64,000 bases of DNA. It comes from Macrococcus epidermidis. Lineage in GTDB: Bacteria; Bacillota; Bacilli; Staphylococcales; Staphylococcaceae. Position numbers and translations under genes: made by a program. The stretch covers positions 124,001 to 188,000 of the forward strand of contig NZ_PZJH01000004.1 of assembly GCF_003259695.1 (NCBI RefSeq). The letters are read 5' to 3'. Shown here piece after piece: positions 34,107 through 43,315 of this stretch. A model generated the notes under the pieces. That model was not told the DNA's origin, searched no databases, and worked only from the letters and a program-made list of their open reading frames with translations. Positions within the stretch are counted from its first letter, which is position 1. Every line of letters starts with the position of its first letter.

Positions 34107-34127
34107 AAGACTCGGTTGAGTCTTTTT
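34107..34127 (+). terminator. Intrinsic terminator of the VOC gene
   Basis: AAGACTC and GAGTCTT around GGTT, then T residues. Confidence 0.8.
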
Positions 34128-34178
34128 ATTTTGATTTTAAACATAGGCGTTGTATATATAATGTAAGAGGTGACAATA

Positions 34179-34841
34179 ATGGATAAATCAATAATCAAGG
34201 AAGAAATATTAAAAGCACATCATTTTAGACATGCTGCAAGACAATATAATGAAGTGAAAATTCCTAAAGAGGATATGGATTTTATTCTGGAAGTGGCAAG
34301 ACTTAGTCCATCTTCAGTGGGTTTAGAGCCGTGGCGATTTATTGTATTGGAGAATGAAGAAATAAAGAATAGCATTAGCGATGTAGCCTGGGGTGCAAAG
34401 AAACAACTGGCGACTTCAAGTCATTTCGTATTGATTTTAGCGCGAAAGGATGTACGTTATGATTCGGAATATTTTATTGAGCATTTTAAACAACGTCAAC
34501 CGGATGAAGATAAATTAAAGCGTATGTTATCGATCTATGAAGAATTTCAGACGGAACATATTGAAGTAGTAGATTCAGAGCGTGCTTTATTTGACTGGTC
34601 AAGTAAACAGACATATATTGCGCTTGGGAATATGATGACTGCTGCTGCACAAATCGGTATTGATTCTTGTCCGATAGAAGGGTTCGATTATCGTAAGGTA
34701 AATGCTATTTTAGAAGAAGCGGGTATCATCGATCGTCAGAAAGAAGGAATTTCCGTAATGGTTTCGTTTGGTTATCGAAAGTTTGACCCCCGACAGGAAA
34801 AATCTAGAAAGTCTGTTGACGAAGTGATTCAATGGTTCTAA
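34179..34841 (+). CDS. NAD(P)H-dependent nitroreductase-family flavoprotein
   Basis: 220 residues. FMN-binding marks are FRHAARQYNE (phosphate-binding Arg) and LSPSSVGLEPWRFIVL; YIALGNMMTAAAQIGIDSCPIEGFDYRKV in the second half is typical of the NfsB/YdgI group. It is likely a homodimeric FMN oxidoreductase using NAD(P)H on nitro- or quinone-type compounds; the natural substrate is unknown. ATG 34179 follows AGAGGTGA; the in-frame GTG at 34170 lies in that ribosome site. Monocistronic. Confidence 0.9.
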   Translation: MDKSIIKEEILKAHHFRHAARQYNEVKIPKEDMDFILEVARLSPSSVGLEPWRFIVLENEEIKNSISDVAWGAKKQLATSSHFVLILARKDVRYDSEYFIEHFKQRQPDEDKLKRMLSIYEEFQTEHIEVVDSERALFDWSSKQTYIALGNMMTAAAQIGIDSCPIEGFDYRKVNAILEEAGIIDRQKEGISVMVSFGYRKFDPRQEKSRKSVDEVIQWF

Positions 34842-34977
34842 ATCAACATAACCAGTCATTTGTAAATTCTTTGTAAATGTAACTGAGTAATCTTTAAATA
34901 ATCTTAATATTGATTATTCCTTTTCAATGATAGAATAAAAAGTGAATTATAAAGTATATCAATGAAGAGGTGTCTAC

Positions 34978-35310
34978 ATGTTTAAAGATATGGCATATTA
35001 TATTTTCGGTGGGTTAGATCCATTTTTCCAATTATTCGTATTTGAACCGATTGTTATTACAATTATCGCGTTGATTGTTGCAATGGTAACAAAAAAAGCG
35101 TGGTTAATGGGAATTGTAATTATTTTATTAAACTTAGTCGATAGTGCAATTGATGCAAACTTTGCTTTTGCTGCTGAAGGTATGGGTGCAGTGATTAGTC
35201 ATACATTCACATATTTCTTTGCTAATTTCTTCTCAATGTTCTATGAGTTCGTATTCAGCTATATTATCGCTGGATTACCATTCATGCATAAGAAATTTGG
35301 AATTGCATAA
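34978..35310 (+). CDS. Membrane protein of unknown function
   Basis: 110 residues with three predicted membrane helices: about 20-40, 43-62 and 72-100, rich in Phe (FTYFFANFFSMFYEFVFSY). The N-terminus (MFKDMAYYIFGGLDPFF) is amphipathic. A negatively charged DSAIDAN lies between helices. It ends with a short basic tail. No known family is recognised. AGAGGTGTCTAC precedes the ATG, and a terminator follows shared with the convergent carbonic-anhydrase-like gene. Confidence 0.75.
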   Translation: MFKDMAYYIFGGLDPFFQLFVFEPIVITIIALIVAMVTKKAWLMGIVIILLNLVDSAIDANFAFAAEGMGAVISHTFTYFFANFFSMFYEFVFSYIIAGLPFMHKKFGIA

Positions 35311-35317
35311 TTATTTT

Positions 35318-35352
35318 AAAAAAGGTGAAGCCGATTCGGCTTCACCTTTTTT
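35318..35352. terminator. Bidirectional terminator
   Basis: AAAGGTGAAGCCG and CGGCTTCACCTTT around ATT, flanked by A and T runs. The stop of the minus-strand gene (35351-35353) touches it. Confidence 0.9.
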
Positions 35353-35872
35353 ATGCTTTATTTTCGTGCATCGCCTTATAAACTTTCGCTTTATCAGCAT
35401 ACTCCTGCTGGATGCGTGCCATATCTTGTTTATCTTCTTCTGTTAAAGCTCTTACTACTTTGGCTGGTCTGCCCATCGCGAGCATACCTGGTGGAATCTT
35501 TTTACCTTGTGTAAGCAAAGATCCTGCTCCTAAAAATGCACCCTCACCAATTTCTGCTCCATCGAGAACTGTAGAATCCATTCCTACGAGTGCGCCTTTA
35601 CGAATCATACTTGAATGAAGCGTGACGCGATGTCCGACCGTTACATTCTCTTCAATGATAAGCGGTGCATCCGGTGATTGATGGAGGCAGCATAGATCCT
35701 GAACATTTGAATGTTCTCCGATAATAACTGGACTGACATCTCCTCGGATTACTGTACCGTACCAGATTGAAGCATCTTTTGCGATTTTTACATCGCCAGT
35801 TATCACTGCATTCGGTGCGATAAACGCACTATCATCAATTTCAGGATACTTACCATCATATTCATATAACAT
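35351..35872 (-). CDS. Gamma-carbonic-anhydrase-family protein (PaaY/YrdA type)
   Basis: 173 residues, a left-handed beta-helix of hexapeptide repeats with a C-terminal helix. The zinc histidines fit in LCCLHQSPD and VGHRVTLH, spaced as in gamma-class enzymes. GDVSPVIIGEHSNVQD carries the conserved Arg/Asp/Gln region. Members include carbonic anhydrase and acyltransferase-like proteins; activity cannot be settled by sequence. ATG 35872 follows AAAGGTGGTTACA; the further in-frame ATG at 35890 overlaps that site. Confidence 0.88.
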   Translation of the reverse strand: MLYEYDGKYPEIDDSAFIAPNAVITGDVKIAKDASIWYGTVIRGDVSPVIIGEHSNVQDLCCLHQSPDAPLIIEENVTVGHRVTLHSSMIRKGALVGMDSTVLDGAEIGEGAFLGAGSLLTQGKKIPPGMLAMGRPAKVVRALTEEDKQDMARIQQEYADKAKVYKAMHENKA

Positions 35873-35955
35873 ATTGTAACCACCTTTCATAAGTTTTGAT
35901 ATAATAATAATATCATTAAAAAGACGGATAAAGAAATTATTAAAGGAGTATCATT

Positions 35956-36777
35956 ATGTGGAAATGGGAAACTGAAAAGGCACCGAAAGGGATAGTTGTA
36001 ATTGTACATAATATATTAGAGCATCATGGAAGATATGCATGGTTTATCACACATTTAAGACGTGATGGCTATCATGTAATTATGGGAGATTTACCGGGAC
36101 AAGGACAAACTTCCCGTGTAAATAGAGGACATATCGAAAATTTCGATGAATATCGAGAGAAAGTATTGGAATGGATTGAAGTTGCTGAAGAATATCATCT
36201 TCCGGTATTTTTACTAGGTGTTGGATTAGGAGGCTTAATCGCTGTCAATTTACTTGAAAAGGTCAATATAAAACTAGAAGGTGTGATGTTGATTTCACCT
36301 TTATTTGGATTTCAGAACACAGTTACTACACGTAAAAATTTCCTCGCATCAAGTTTAAGTTCTATATCAAAGGATGCGAAGTTTGATATGAATATTCCTT
36401 TAGAAGATTTCTCGCGTGATAAAGAAATTATTGCTGAAATGAAAAGTGATCCTTTGATGCTCCAAAAAGTTAGTTTTAATTGGTACAAGTCAATTATTGA
36501 AATCATGAAGGAAACGATGGAGAATATTCACAAAATCAATGATATCCCGGTACTAATAATGTATTCAGAACAAGACCGTATTGCAGATATCGATCAGATT
36601 AAATTATTTTCACAGGAAATTAAGTCTTCTGAAATATACATTAAAAACTGGCGTACGCTATTTCATGAACTTCACAATGAGCCTGAAAAAGACAATGTTT
36701 TATACTATATCGAATCATTTATGAACAATAGAATGAATTATATTGGATTGATTACAGAGGAAGTGGGTATAGAATAA
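35956..36777 (+). CDS. Alpha/beta-hydrolase of the lysophospholipase group, nucleophile missing
   Basis: 273 residues. The fold is clear: VVIVHNILEHHGRYAWFITHLRRDGYHVIMGDLPGQGQTSR at the start, then the elbow LLGVGLGGLIAV, the acid in MYSEQDRIADI and a His in LFHELHNEPEK. The elbow should read GHSxGG, but both His and the nucleophilic Ser are replaced (GVGLGG). The other triad members remain. So it is probably not a classical serine esterase. It is followed 29 bp later by the rot homolog, a neighbour relation I recall from S. aureus too, and may be co-transcribed with it. Confidence 0.82.
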   Translation: MWKWETEKAPKGIVVIVHNILEHHGRYAWFITHLRRDGYHVIMGDLPGQGQTSRVNRGHIENFDEYREKVLEWIEVAEEYHLPVFLLGVGLGGLIAVNLLEKVNIKLEGVMLISPLFGFQNTVTTRKNFLASSLSSISKDAKFDMNIPLEDFSRDKEIIAEMKSDPLMLQKVSFNWYKSIIEIMKETMENIHKINDIPVLIMYSEQDRIADIDQIKLFSQEIKSSEIYIKNWRTLFHELHNEPEKDNVLYYIESFMNNRMNYIGLITEEVGIE

Positions 36778-36806
36778 GATATTGCAAATTTAGAGGGTGA
36801 AAATGA

Positions 36807-37214
36807 ATGTCAAAAGATAAACATGAAGTAAGTGATATGGTTCTGTTAAATGACTTACAGAAAGAAATAGATGAAATTTTCGAAATGATATCTTCAGAAT
36901 TTAACTTAACGAAAGAAGAATATATCGTAATGGTGGCACTTTGGGACAAGGGACCGATGCCGATGAAAGAATTAGACAAATATTTGGATATTAAGCCATA
37001 TAAAAGAACGCGTTTCTACAATAATCTAGTAGCGAATGGCTGGATTAAGAAAGTTCGTCCGGCAGATGATGAGCGTACTGTTATGATATATTACAATGAG
37101 GATCGTCTACCTGAAAAAGAAAAGATAGTAGATGCAGCTTGTTCTAACCTGAAAGGTAAGAAAGAAAAGTTAAAGCAACAATTTGATTCGATATTAGAGA
37201 TTTGTGGATTATAG
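36807..37214 (+). CDS. rot: Rot-like SarA-family regulator
   Basis: 135 residues, one winged-helix domain. The stretch KELDKYLDIKPYKRTRFYNNLVANGWIKKVRPADDERTVMIYYNE is very close to S. aureus Rot (KPYKRTRTYNNL, ERPVDDERTVIIHFNE). Rot represses toxin genes and activates surface protein genes downstream of agr RNAIII in S. aureus. The basic KPYKRTR segment is the recognition helix and DDERT is the conserved wing. GAGGGTGA is 7 bases before ATG 36807. The target set in this organism is unknown. A terminator follows. Confidence 0.88.
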   Translation: MSKDKHEVSDMVLLNDLQKEIDEIFEMISSEFNLTKEEYIVMVALWDKGPMPMKELDKYLDIKPYKRTRFYNNLVANGWIKKVRPADDERTVMIYYNEDRLPEKEKIVDAACSNLKGKKEKLKQQFDSILEICGL

Positions 37215-37216
37215 AA

Positions 37217-37257
37217 AAAGCAAGTGGATGTCTAATGACAAACACTTGCTTTTTTTA
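37217..37257. terminator. Terminator between rot and mnmM
   Basis: AAAGCAAGTG and CACTTGCTTT around a 17-nt loop with inner TGTC/GACA pairing, then T residues. The stop of mnmM overlaps its edge. Confidence 0.85.
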
Positions 37258-37806
37258 TCTTTTTTCAATCCCTACGACAAATGGTGGATTATTCTTCTGG
37301 TTAATAAATTCATATTTAAAGATATGCGCCTTGTTCTGATCTATTTGTTTAAGATAGTCTAATACTGCATCTTTTTCAACCTTTCCTTCAGGATGTCCAG
37401 GATAGATGACGAGTATGATGATGCCTCCAACTTCAAGTATTGAAAATATATTGTCGATAGCCTGAATAGTTGTCTCTGGTACCGTTACAATGCTCTTATC
37501 ACCCTTCGGTAAATAACCAAGATTAAAAATAGCAAGTTTTACAGTTTGGTTTAACACATCCAGCACATTTTCATGACCTGTCTGATGAAAGCTAATATTA
37601 TTAAAATCTTTCGTTTTTTCTTTAGCATTGTTAATTGCCTGCGCCTGAATATCGAATGCGTGTATATGACCTGTATTATTCAAAAGTTGGGCTAAATATA
37701 AAGTATCATTGCCATTGCCGCACGTTGCATCGATAACGATATCGTCCGGTTCGATATAATTTGTTAAAAGTGCACGTGCATAAGGGAGTATACCTAAGGC
37801 TTTCAT
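37255..37806 (-). CDS. mnmM: tRNA U34 methyltransferase MnmM (YtqB)
   Basis: 183 residues, a class I SAM methyltransferase. Motif I is VIDATCGNGNDTLYLA, and NLGYLPKGDKS is a signature of the YtqB family, which methylates 5-aminomethyl-2-thiouridine at tRNA position 34 in Gram-positive bacteria. It follows the radical SAM gene ytqA with stop and start directly adjacent, so the two are coupled. Its tail ends in the terminator shared with rot. Confidence 0.88.
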   Translation of the reverse strand: MKALGILPYARALLTNYIEPDDIVIDATCGNGNDTLYLAQLLNNTGHIHAFDIQAQAINNAKEKTKDFNNISFHQTGHENVLDVLNQTVKLAIFNLGYLPKGDKSIVTVPETTIQAIDNIFSILEVGGIIILVIYPGHPEGKVEKDAVLDYLKQIDQNKAHIFKYEFINQKNNPPFVVGIEKR

Positions 37807-38754
37807 TTATACTGTTTCCTTCTTATAAAATTTTCCTTGATAACTATTTCGATTTTTGAGTTCTGCATCAATCCCGTTTAATACTTCCCATTTATTGACA
37901 CTCCACATCGGTCCAATCATTAAGTCAATAGGTCCGTCACCTGTGATACGATGTATGATCATCTCTTCCGGTAAAACTTCTAACTGATCGGCAACAAGTT
38001 TCACATAATCTTCCTGACTCATAAATTCGACCATGCCTTTTTCGTATTGTTTTACCATTGGTGTACCTTTTAATAGATGAAGTAGATGGATCTTAATGCC
38101 TTGTACATCCATTTGTGCAACAGTACGTGCTGTTTCCATCATCATGTCGTAATCTTCTAACGGTAATCCGTTAATAATATGCGTACAAATATTGATATTG
38201 TGTTTACGCAGTTTCGCAACACCGTCATAATAGCACTGCATATCATGTGCACGATTGATGATGTTAGAAGTTTTTTCGTGAACGGTTTGAAGACCAAGTT
38301 CGACCCAGAGGTATGTTCTTTCATTTAATTCTGCTAAATATTCAACGACGTCATCCGGCAGGCAGTCGGGACGTGTTGCAATAGATAATCCGACAACGCC
38401 GGGTTGCGCTAATGCGGCTTCATATTTTTCTTTTAATACGTCGAGTGGAGCATGTGTATTCGTATAAGCTTGAAAGTAGGCGATATATTTACCATCATGC
38501 CATTTTTCGTGCATTTTATTTTTTATTTTTTCGAATTGGACAGGGATAGGGTCTACACGATCACCTGCAAAGTCACCACTTCCCGCAGCAGAACAGAACG
38601 TACAACCGCCAAACGCTACAGTGCCGTCACGGTTGGGGCAATCGAATCCACCTTCTAAAGCAACTTTGAATATCTTTGTACCGAATTTTTGTCTTAAATG
38701 ATAGTTCCATGTATGATAAAGTTTTGAATCTAGTGCATATTTAAATTGTGTCAT
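37807..38754 (-). CDS. ytqA: Radical SAM protein YtqA
   Basis: 315 residues. The cluster cysteines are in GFDCPNRDGTVAFGGCTFCSAAGSG, the pattern of the TIGR01212 family with an extra Cys spacing. WVELGLQTVHEKTSNIINRAHD and IKIHLLHLLKGT are typical of the Elp3-like barrel. The ytqA-ytqB pair takes part in forming 5-methylaminomethyl-uridine in tRNA of bacteria that lack MnmC; YtqA (also called MnmL) acts before MnmM. The role is by family. GGAGG lies before the ATG. Confidence 0.88.
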   Translation of the reverse strand: MTQFKYALDSKLYHTWNYHLRQKFGTKIFKVALEGGFDCPNRDGTVAFGGCTFCSAAGSGDFAGDRVDPIPVQFEKIKNKMHEKWHDGKYIAYFQAYTNTHAPLDVLKEKYEAALAQPGVVGLSIATRPDCLPDDVVEYLAELNERTYLWVELGLQTVHEKTSNIINRAHDMQCYYDGVAKLRKHNINICTHIINGLPLEDYDMMMETARTVAQMDVQGIKIHLLHLLKGTPMVKQYEKGMVEFMSQEDYVKLVADQLEVLPEEMIIHRITGDGPIDLMIGPMWSVNKWEVLNGIDAELKNRNSYQGKFYKKETV

Positions 38755-38842
38755 TATGTCTCCCTCTTTCTTAACATATGGATTTTAACATATAATAGAG
38801 GAAATCGGAAAAAATAAATTTTAAGAAAGTGAGGTAAATGCA

Positions 38843-40012
38843 ATGAAAATGCCAAAACTCGTTTGGCTTCTTGTCATCGGAATGGCAGTAAACGTTACAG
38901 GTGCAAGTTTAGTATGGCCGCTTAATACCATCTATTTACATAATGAACTAGGGAAAAGTTTAAGTTTAGCAGGATTAGTATTAATGCTTAATTCTGGTGC
39001 TTCTGTGCTTGGCAACTTGTTAGGCGGGACGATGTTCGATAAATACGGTGGCTACCGTTCGATACTGATTGGTATCGTTATTTCAATGCTTAGTTTAATC
39101 GGTATTTTATTCTTACATGGATGGCCATGGTATGCTGTGTGGCTCATCATTTTAGGTTTTGGATCAGGTATCGTATTTCCTTCTATCTATGCAATGGCAG
39201 GTACAGCATGGCCACAAGGAGGACGTAAAACATTTAATGCCATCTATTTATCTCAAAATATAGGTGTGGCATTAGGGGCAGCACTTGGTGGTTTTATCGC
39301 TGAACTGAGTTTCGATTATATATTCATGTTAAATCTATTGCTGTATGTCGTATTTTTCTTTATCGCATTCTTTGGCTACCGAACAGCTGGTGTAGTCCAT
39401 AGTGGTGGGAATGTAATGAAAGATGTCGGCAATATTAAAGATAAGGATCGCTTTACAGCACTCATACTCATTTGTGTTACCTATTGTGTATGCTGGATTG
39501 GTTATGTACAGTGGCAGTCAACGATTTCAAGTTATACGCAAGATCTCGGCATATCGCTTAAACAGTACAGTTTATTATGGGCCATCAATGGCGTATTAAT
39601 CATTGTTGGACAACCACTGATTAAACCGGTGATTAATTTTATGAGTGAAAAGATAAAGATGCAGATAGCAACAGGTTTGATTATATTTATTATTTCATAT
39701 ATCGTAACGAGTTTTGCACAGGATTTTTCAATGTTTATTGTTGGGATGGTTATATTGACGATCGGTGAAATGTTTGTCTGGCCAGCAGTTCCGACCATTG
39801 CCAATGAACTGGCACCTCAAGGGAGAATTGGTGTCTATCAGGGTATTGTTAATTCAACCGCAACATTAGGTAGAGCGATAGGACCAGTTTTAGGTGGCGT
39901 TATCGTTGACCTATACAATATGCATGCAATGTTCTATACGATGATTGGATTTGTCTTAATCGGATTTATATTTTTGTCAATATTTGATAAAAATATAAAA
40001 CAGACGACATAA
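38843..40012 (+). CDS. MFS multidrug-type transporter (YttB/MdtG-like)
   Basis: 389 residues, twelve membrane helices. The loop 2-3 motif GGTMFDKYGGYRSILIG is the MFS signature, and LGFGSGIVFPSIYAMAGTAWPQGGRKTFNAIYLSQNIGVALGAALGG contains motif C-like glycines found in drug:H+ antiporters. The substrate is unknown. It is divergent from ytqA; in B. subtilis yttB lies near the same genes. GTGAGGTAAATGCA precedes the ATG. Confidence 0.9.
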   Translation: MKMPKLVWLLVIGMAVNVTGASLVWPLNTIYLHNELGKSLSLAGLVLMLNSGASVLGNLLGGTMFDKYGGYRSILIGIVISMLSLIGILFLHGWPWYAVWLIILGFGSGIVFPSIYAMAGTAWPQGGRKTFNAIYLSQNIGVALGAALGGFIAELSFDYIFMLNLLLYVVFFFIAFFGYRTAGVVHSGGNVMKDVGNIKDKDRFTALILICVTYCVCWIGYVQWQSTISSYTQDLGISLKQYSLLWAINGVLIIVGQPLIKPVINFMSEKIKMQIATGLIIFIISYIVTSFAQDFSMFIVGMVILTIGEMFVWPAVPTIANELAPQGRIGVYQGIVNSTATLGRAIGPVLGGVIVDLYNMHAMFYTMIGFVLIGFIFLSIFDKNIKQTT

Positions 40013-40104
40013 TCGATAAGGTTTTAATTTTACACTAAAAATTTAAAATATTTGCATAATTCAAATTAATTGATTGAGATGTATTTTATTTTTAGTAAAA
40101 AGAC

Positions 40105-40133
40105 TTGAAAAAGATTTAAAGCTCCTTTATAGT
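40105..40133 (+). promoter_or_regulatory. Promoter of the leuS T-box leader
   Basis: TTGAAA (40105-40110), 17 bp, TATAGT (40128-40133). Confidence 0.75.
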
Positions 40134-40140
40134 AAATGTA

Positions 40141-40327
40141 TCTAGAGTAGTAACAAGCAATCATTTTAAAGAAAGCCAGTGGGTGCTGTGAACTGGTATT
40201 TGAAACTTGTGAACTTGCTAGTGTTGAAATAAATAACAAAAGCTGCACTTATTAAAGTGAATTGCGGGTGGTACCGCGGTTGTCATATATGACAGTCGTC
40301 CCTTATTTTAGGGATGGCTGTCTTTTT
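40141..40327 (+). ncRNA. T-box riboswitch of leuS
   Basis: The T-box core GCGGGTGGTACCGCGG (40264-40279) and the overlapping terminator (40291-40327) are clear. Stem I starts near 40171 (GAAAGCCAGTGGGTGCTG). A leucine codon CTT at 40214-40216 in GAACTTGC is the candidate specifier. Uncharged tRNA-Leu should favour antitermination and synthesis of LeuRS. Confidence 0.93.
40291..40327 (+). terminator. T-box regulated terminator before leuS
   Basis: GACAGTCGTCCCT pairs with AGGGATGGCTGTC, followed by five T residues. Confidence 0.9.
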
Positions 40328-40349
40328 ATATATTAAAGGAGGAAAAGTT

Positions 40350-42764
40350 ATGAGCTATAATCATCAAAGTATTGAAAAGAAATGGCAGAAATATTGGTTA
40401 GATAATAAAACTTTTAAAACTGGAGAAGACATGGAACAACCAAAATTCTTCGCTTTAGATATGTTCCCTTATCCATCTGGTGCTGGATTACACGTTGGTC
40501 ATCCAGAAGGATATACGGCTACTGATATCGTCTCTAGATTTAAACGCATGCAAGGTTATAACGTATTACATCCGATGGGGTGGGATGCATTTGGTTTACC
40601 TGCTGAACAATATGCGATTGATACAGGTAATGACCCTGCTGAATTCACAAAGAAAAATATCGAAACATTTAAGCGACAAATTCAGGAACTTGGTTTCAGT
40701 TATGACTGGGATCGCGAAGTAAATACGACAGATCCTGAGTATTATAAATGGACGCAGTGGATCTTTATCCAGCTGTACAATAAAGGGTTAGCTTATGTCG
40801 ATGAAGTTGCTGTTAACTGGTGTCCTGCACTCGGTACAGTACTTTCAAATGAGGAAGTAATCGATGGTGTATCAGAGCGTGGTGGACATCCAGTAATCCG
40901 TAAACCGATGCGTCAATGGGTACTTAAAATTACTGAATACGCAGATCGACTGCTAGAGGATTTGGATGAGCTGGATTGGCCGGAATCATTAAAAGATATG
41001 CAACGTAACTGGATTGGTAAATCTGAAGGTGCAGAAGTTGAATTTAAAGTAGACGGGAAAGATGCTTCATTTAAAGTGTTTACGACACGTCCAGATACTA
41101 TTTTTGGTGCAACTTATGCTGTATTATCACCAGAACACACACTTGTAGCATCAATCACTACTGATGAACAACGCGAGGCGATTCAGGCATATCAGGAGCA
41201 GGCAAGCCGAAAATCAGATCTAGAACGTACAGACTTAGCGAAAGATAAGACTGGTGTATTTACAGGAAGCTATGCGATAAATCCATTTACGAATGAACAG
41301 ATGCCGATCTGGATTTCTGATTATGTATTAGCATCATACGGCACTGGGGCGATAATGGCTGTACCGGCGCACGATGAACGCGACTATGAATTTGCGAAAC
41401 AATTCGGACTAGTAATTAAACCGGTACTTGAAGGTGGAGATATCGACAAAGAAGCATTCACTGGTGACGGCGTTCATATTAATTCTGGTGAACTAGACGG
41501 CTTAAACAAAGAAGATGGTATTGCGCGTGCAATCGAAATGCTTGAAGCGAAACAAATCGGTGAGAAGAAAGTTTCTTATAAATTACGTGACTGGTTATTC
41601 TCACGTCAACGTTACTGGGGTGAGCCGATTCCAGTAATCATCTGGGAAGATGGTTCAATGACGACTGTACCAGAAGACGAATTACCTTTGATGTTACCGA
41701 AAACGGATAAGATTATGCCATCAGGTACAGGTGAATCTCCGCTTGCAAATATTGATGAATTTATTAATGTAGTAGACCCTGTTACTGGTATGAAAGGCCG
41801 ACGCGAAACGAATACGATGCCGCAATGGGCAGGTTCTTGCTGGTATTATTTACGTTACATCGATCCACATAACAGTGAAGCGTTAGCCGACCCTGAAAAA
41901 TTAAAATACTGGTTACCAGTTGATTTATATATTGGTGGGGCAGAGCATGCTGTACTTCATTTATTATATGCGCGCTTCTGGCATAAAGTATTATATGACT
42001 TAGGTGTAGTCCCAACGAAAGAACCATTCCAGAAGTTATTTAACCAAGGGATGATTCTAGGTGAAGGCAACGAAAAAATGAGTAAATCTAAAGGAAACGT
42101 CGTAAACCCTGATGATGTTGTTGAAAGTCACGGTGCAGATACATTAAGACTTTACGAAATGTTTATGGGGCCACTTGATGCATCCATAGCATGGAGTACG
42201 AATGGATTAGACGGTGCTCGCCGATTCTTAGACCGTGTATATCGTGCGTTTATTACCGAAGAGGGTACTTTATCTGCTAAAGTTGTAGATACAGAGACAC
42301 CAGCATTAGAAAAAGTTTATCATCAGACAGTGAAGAAAGTAACAGATGATTATAATACTTTAGGATTTAATACCGCAATTTCTCAAATGATGGTATTTAT
42401 CAATGAAGTTTATAAACAAGATGCTGTAAGTCGTGAATACGTTGAAGGATTTGTGAAGTTATTATCTCCAATTGCGCCTCATATTACAGAAGAAATCTGG
42501 TCAATTTTAGGACATGATGGAACAATTACTTATGAAGCGTGGCCAACATATGATGAAAGTAAACTTGTTGATAACGAAGTAGAAATTGTCATTCAGGTAA
42601 ACGGAAAAGTAAAACTTAAAGCGAAAGTATCAAAAGATACTGATAAAGAGGCGTTAGAAGCTTTTGCTCTTGAGCAGGATGCTATAAAAACACAAATTGA
42701 AGGTAAGACGATTCGCAAAGTTATCGCAGTACCAAATAAATTAGTCAATATTGTGGCAAACTAG
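40350..42764 (+). CDS. leuS: Leucyl-tRNA synthetase
   Basis: 804 residues, the length of staphylococcal LeuRS. Class I motifs: [18 protein letters not shown] (HIGH-like) at about residues 40-57 and EKMSKSKGN (KMSKS) near 575. The editing domain (CP1) lies about 220-415 with [23 protein letters not shown] 40350 follows AAAGGAGGAAAAGTT; an upstream extension would run into the terminator. Expression is governed by the leucine T-box. The rhodanese gene follows 8 bp later. Confidence 0.97.
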   Translation: MSYNHQSIEKKWQKYWLDNKTFKTGEDMEQPKFFALDMFPYPSGAGLHVGHPEGYTATDIVSRFKRMQGYNVLHPMGWDAFGLPAEQYAIDTGNDPAEFTKKNIETFKRQIQELGFSYDWDREVNTTDPEYYKWTQWIFIQLYNKGLAYVDEVAVNWCPALGTVLSNEEVIDGVSERGGHPVIRKPMRQWVLKITEYADRLLEDLDELDWPESLKDMQRNWIGKSEGAEVEFKVDGKDASFKVFTTRPDTIFGATYAVLSPEHTLVASITTDEQREAIQAYQEQASRKSDLERTDLAKDKTGVFTGSYAINPFTNEQMPIWISDYVLASYGTGAIMAVPAHDERDYEFAKQFGLVIKPVLEGGDIDKEAFTGDGVHINSGELDGLNKEDGIARAIEMLEAKQIGEKKVSYKLRDWLFSRQRYWGEPIPVIIWEDGSMTTVPEDELPLMLPKTDKIMPSGTGESPLANIDEFINVVDPVTGMKGRRETNTMPQWAGSCWYYLRYIDPHNSEALADPEKLKYWLPVDLYIGGAEHAVLHLLYARFWHKVLYDLGVVPTKEPFQKLFNQGMILGEGNEKMSKSKGNVVNPDDVVESHGADTLRLYEMFMGPLDASIAWSTNGLDGARRFLDRVYRAFITEEGTLSAKVVDTETPALEKVYHQTVKKVTDDYNTLGFNTAISQMMVFINEVYKQDAVSREYVEGFVKLLSPIAPHITEEIWSILGHDGTITYEAWPTYDESKLVDNEVEIVIQVNGKVKLKAKVSKDTDKEALEAFALEQDAIKTQIEGKTIRKVIAVPNKLVNIVAN

Positions 42765-42772
42765 GAGTTATG

Positions 42773-43069
42773 ATGAATATATCAACTGAAGATTTTGTAG
42801 CCAAGATTAAAGCTAATGAAGCGATGAACATTATTGACGTGCGTGAGCAATTTGAAGTAGAACAAGGTATGATCAAAGGTGCAATGCATATTCCGATGAA
42901 TGATATACCTGAACAGATGGAAAATTTAGATCGTGAAAAAGAATATTATATTGTTTGTGCACATGCAGTAAGAAGTGCGAATGTTACTCATTATTTATTA
43001 GCAAATGATTATAAAGCTGTGAATGTAGAAGGTGGCATGGCAGTTATTGAACCGATGTTAAGTGAATAA
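42773..43069 (+). CDS. Rhodanese-domain protein
   Basis: 98 residues, a single rhodanese domain. NIIDVREQFEVEQGMIKGAMHIPMNDIPEQ and the active-site loop VCAHAVRSANV with a catalytic cysteine indicate a small sulfurtransferase or sulfur carrier. ATG 42773 has better spacing to TAGGAG than ATG 42770. It is 8 bp after leuS, so transcribed with it; S. aureus has a similar pair. A hairpin array begins right behind it. Confidence 0.88.
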   Translation: MNISTEDFVAKIKANEAMNIIDVREQFEVEQGMIKGAMHIPMNDIPEQMENLDREKEYYIVCAHAVRSANVTHYLLANDYKAVNVEGGMAVIEPMLSE

Positions 43070-43086
43070 ATGTGTGGCAGGCATTT

Positions 43087-43300
43087 CCGGATACTAAGAG
43101 TATCCGGCAAAGATGAAGTTAAATTTGATGGATATGTAGCCAACATTTCCGGATACTAGGAGTATCCGGCAAAGATGAAGTTAAATTTGATGGATATGTA
43201 GCCAACATTTCCGGATACTAGGAGTATCCGGCAAAGATGAAACCAAATTTAATAATATGTAAAGCAACAATTCCGGATACTAAGCGTATCCGGAATTGTT
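43087..43300. repeat. Tandem array of four 62-bp hairpin repeats
   Basis: CCGGATACT starts at 43087, 43149, 43211 and 43273, exactly 62 bp apart. In units 1-3 it pairs perfectly with AGTATCCGG across a 3-nt loop; unit 4 extends to a 15-bp stem (43266-43280 with 43286-43300). The spacers of units 1 and 2 are nearly identical and unit 3 diverges. It lies between the rhodanese gene and a convergent FAD gene; the last stem could be a terminator for the plus strand. Confidence 0.92.
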
Positions 43301-43315
43301 TCATTATATTTAGTT

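Noticed and set aside
43087-43300. Possible CRISPR array or attachment site
   Set aside because: The intervening sequences are nearly identical in units 1 and 2, and there is no integrase or cas gene.
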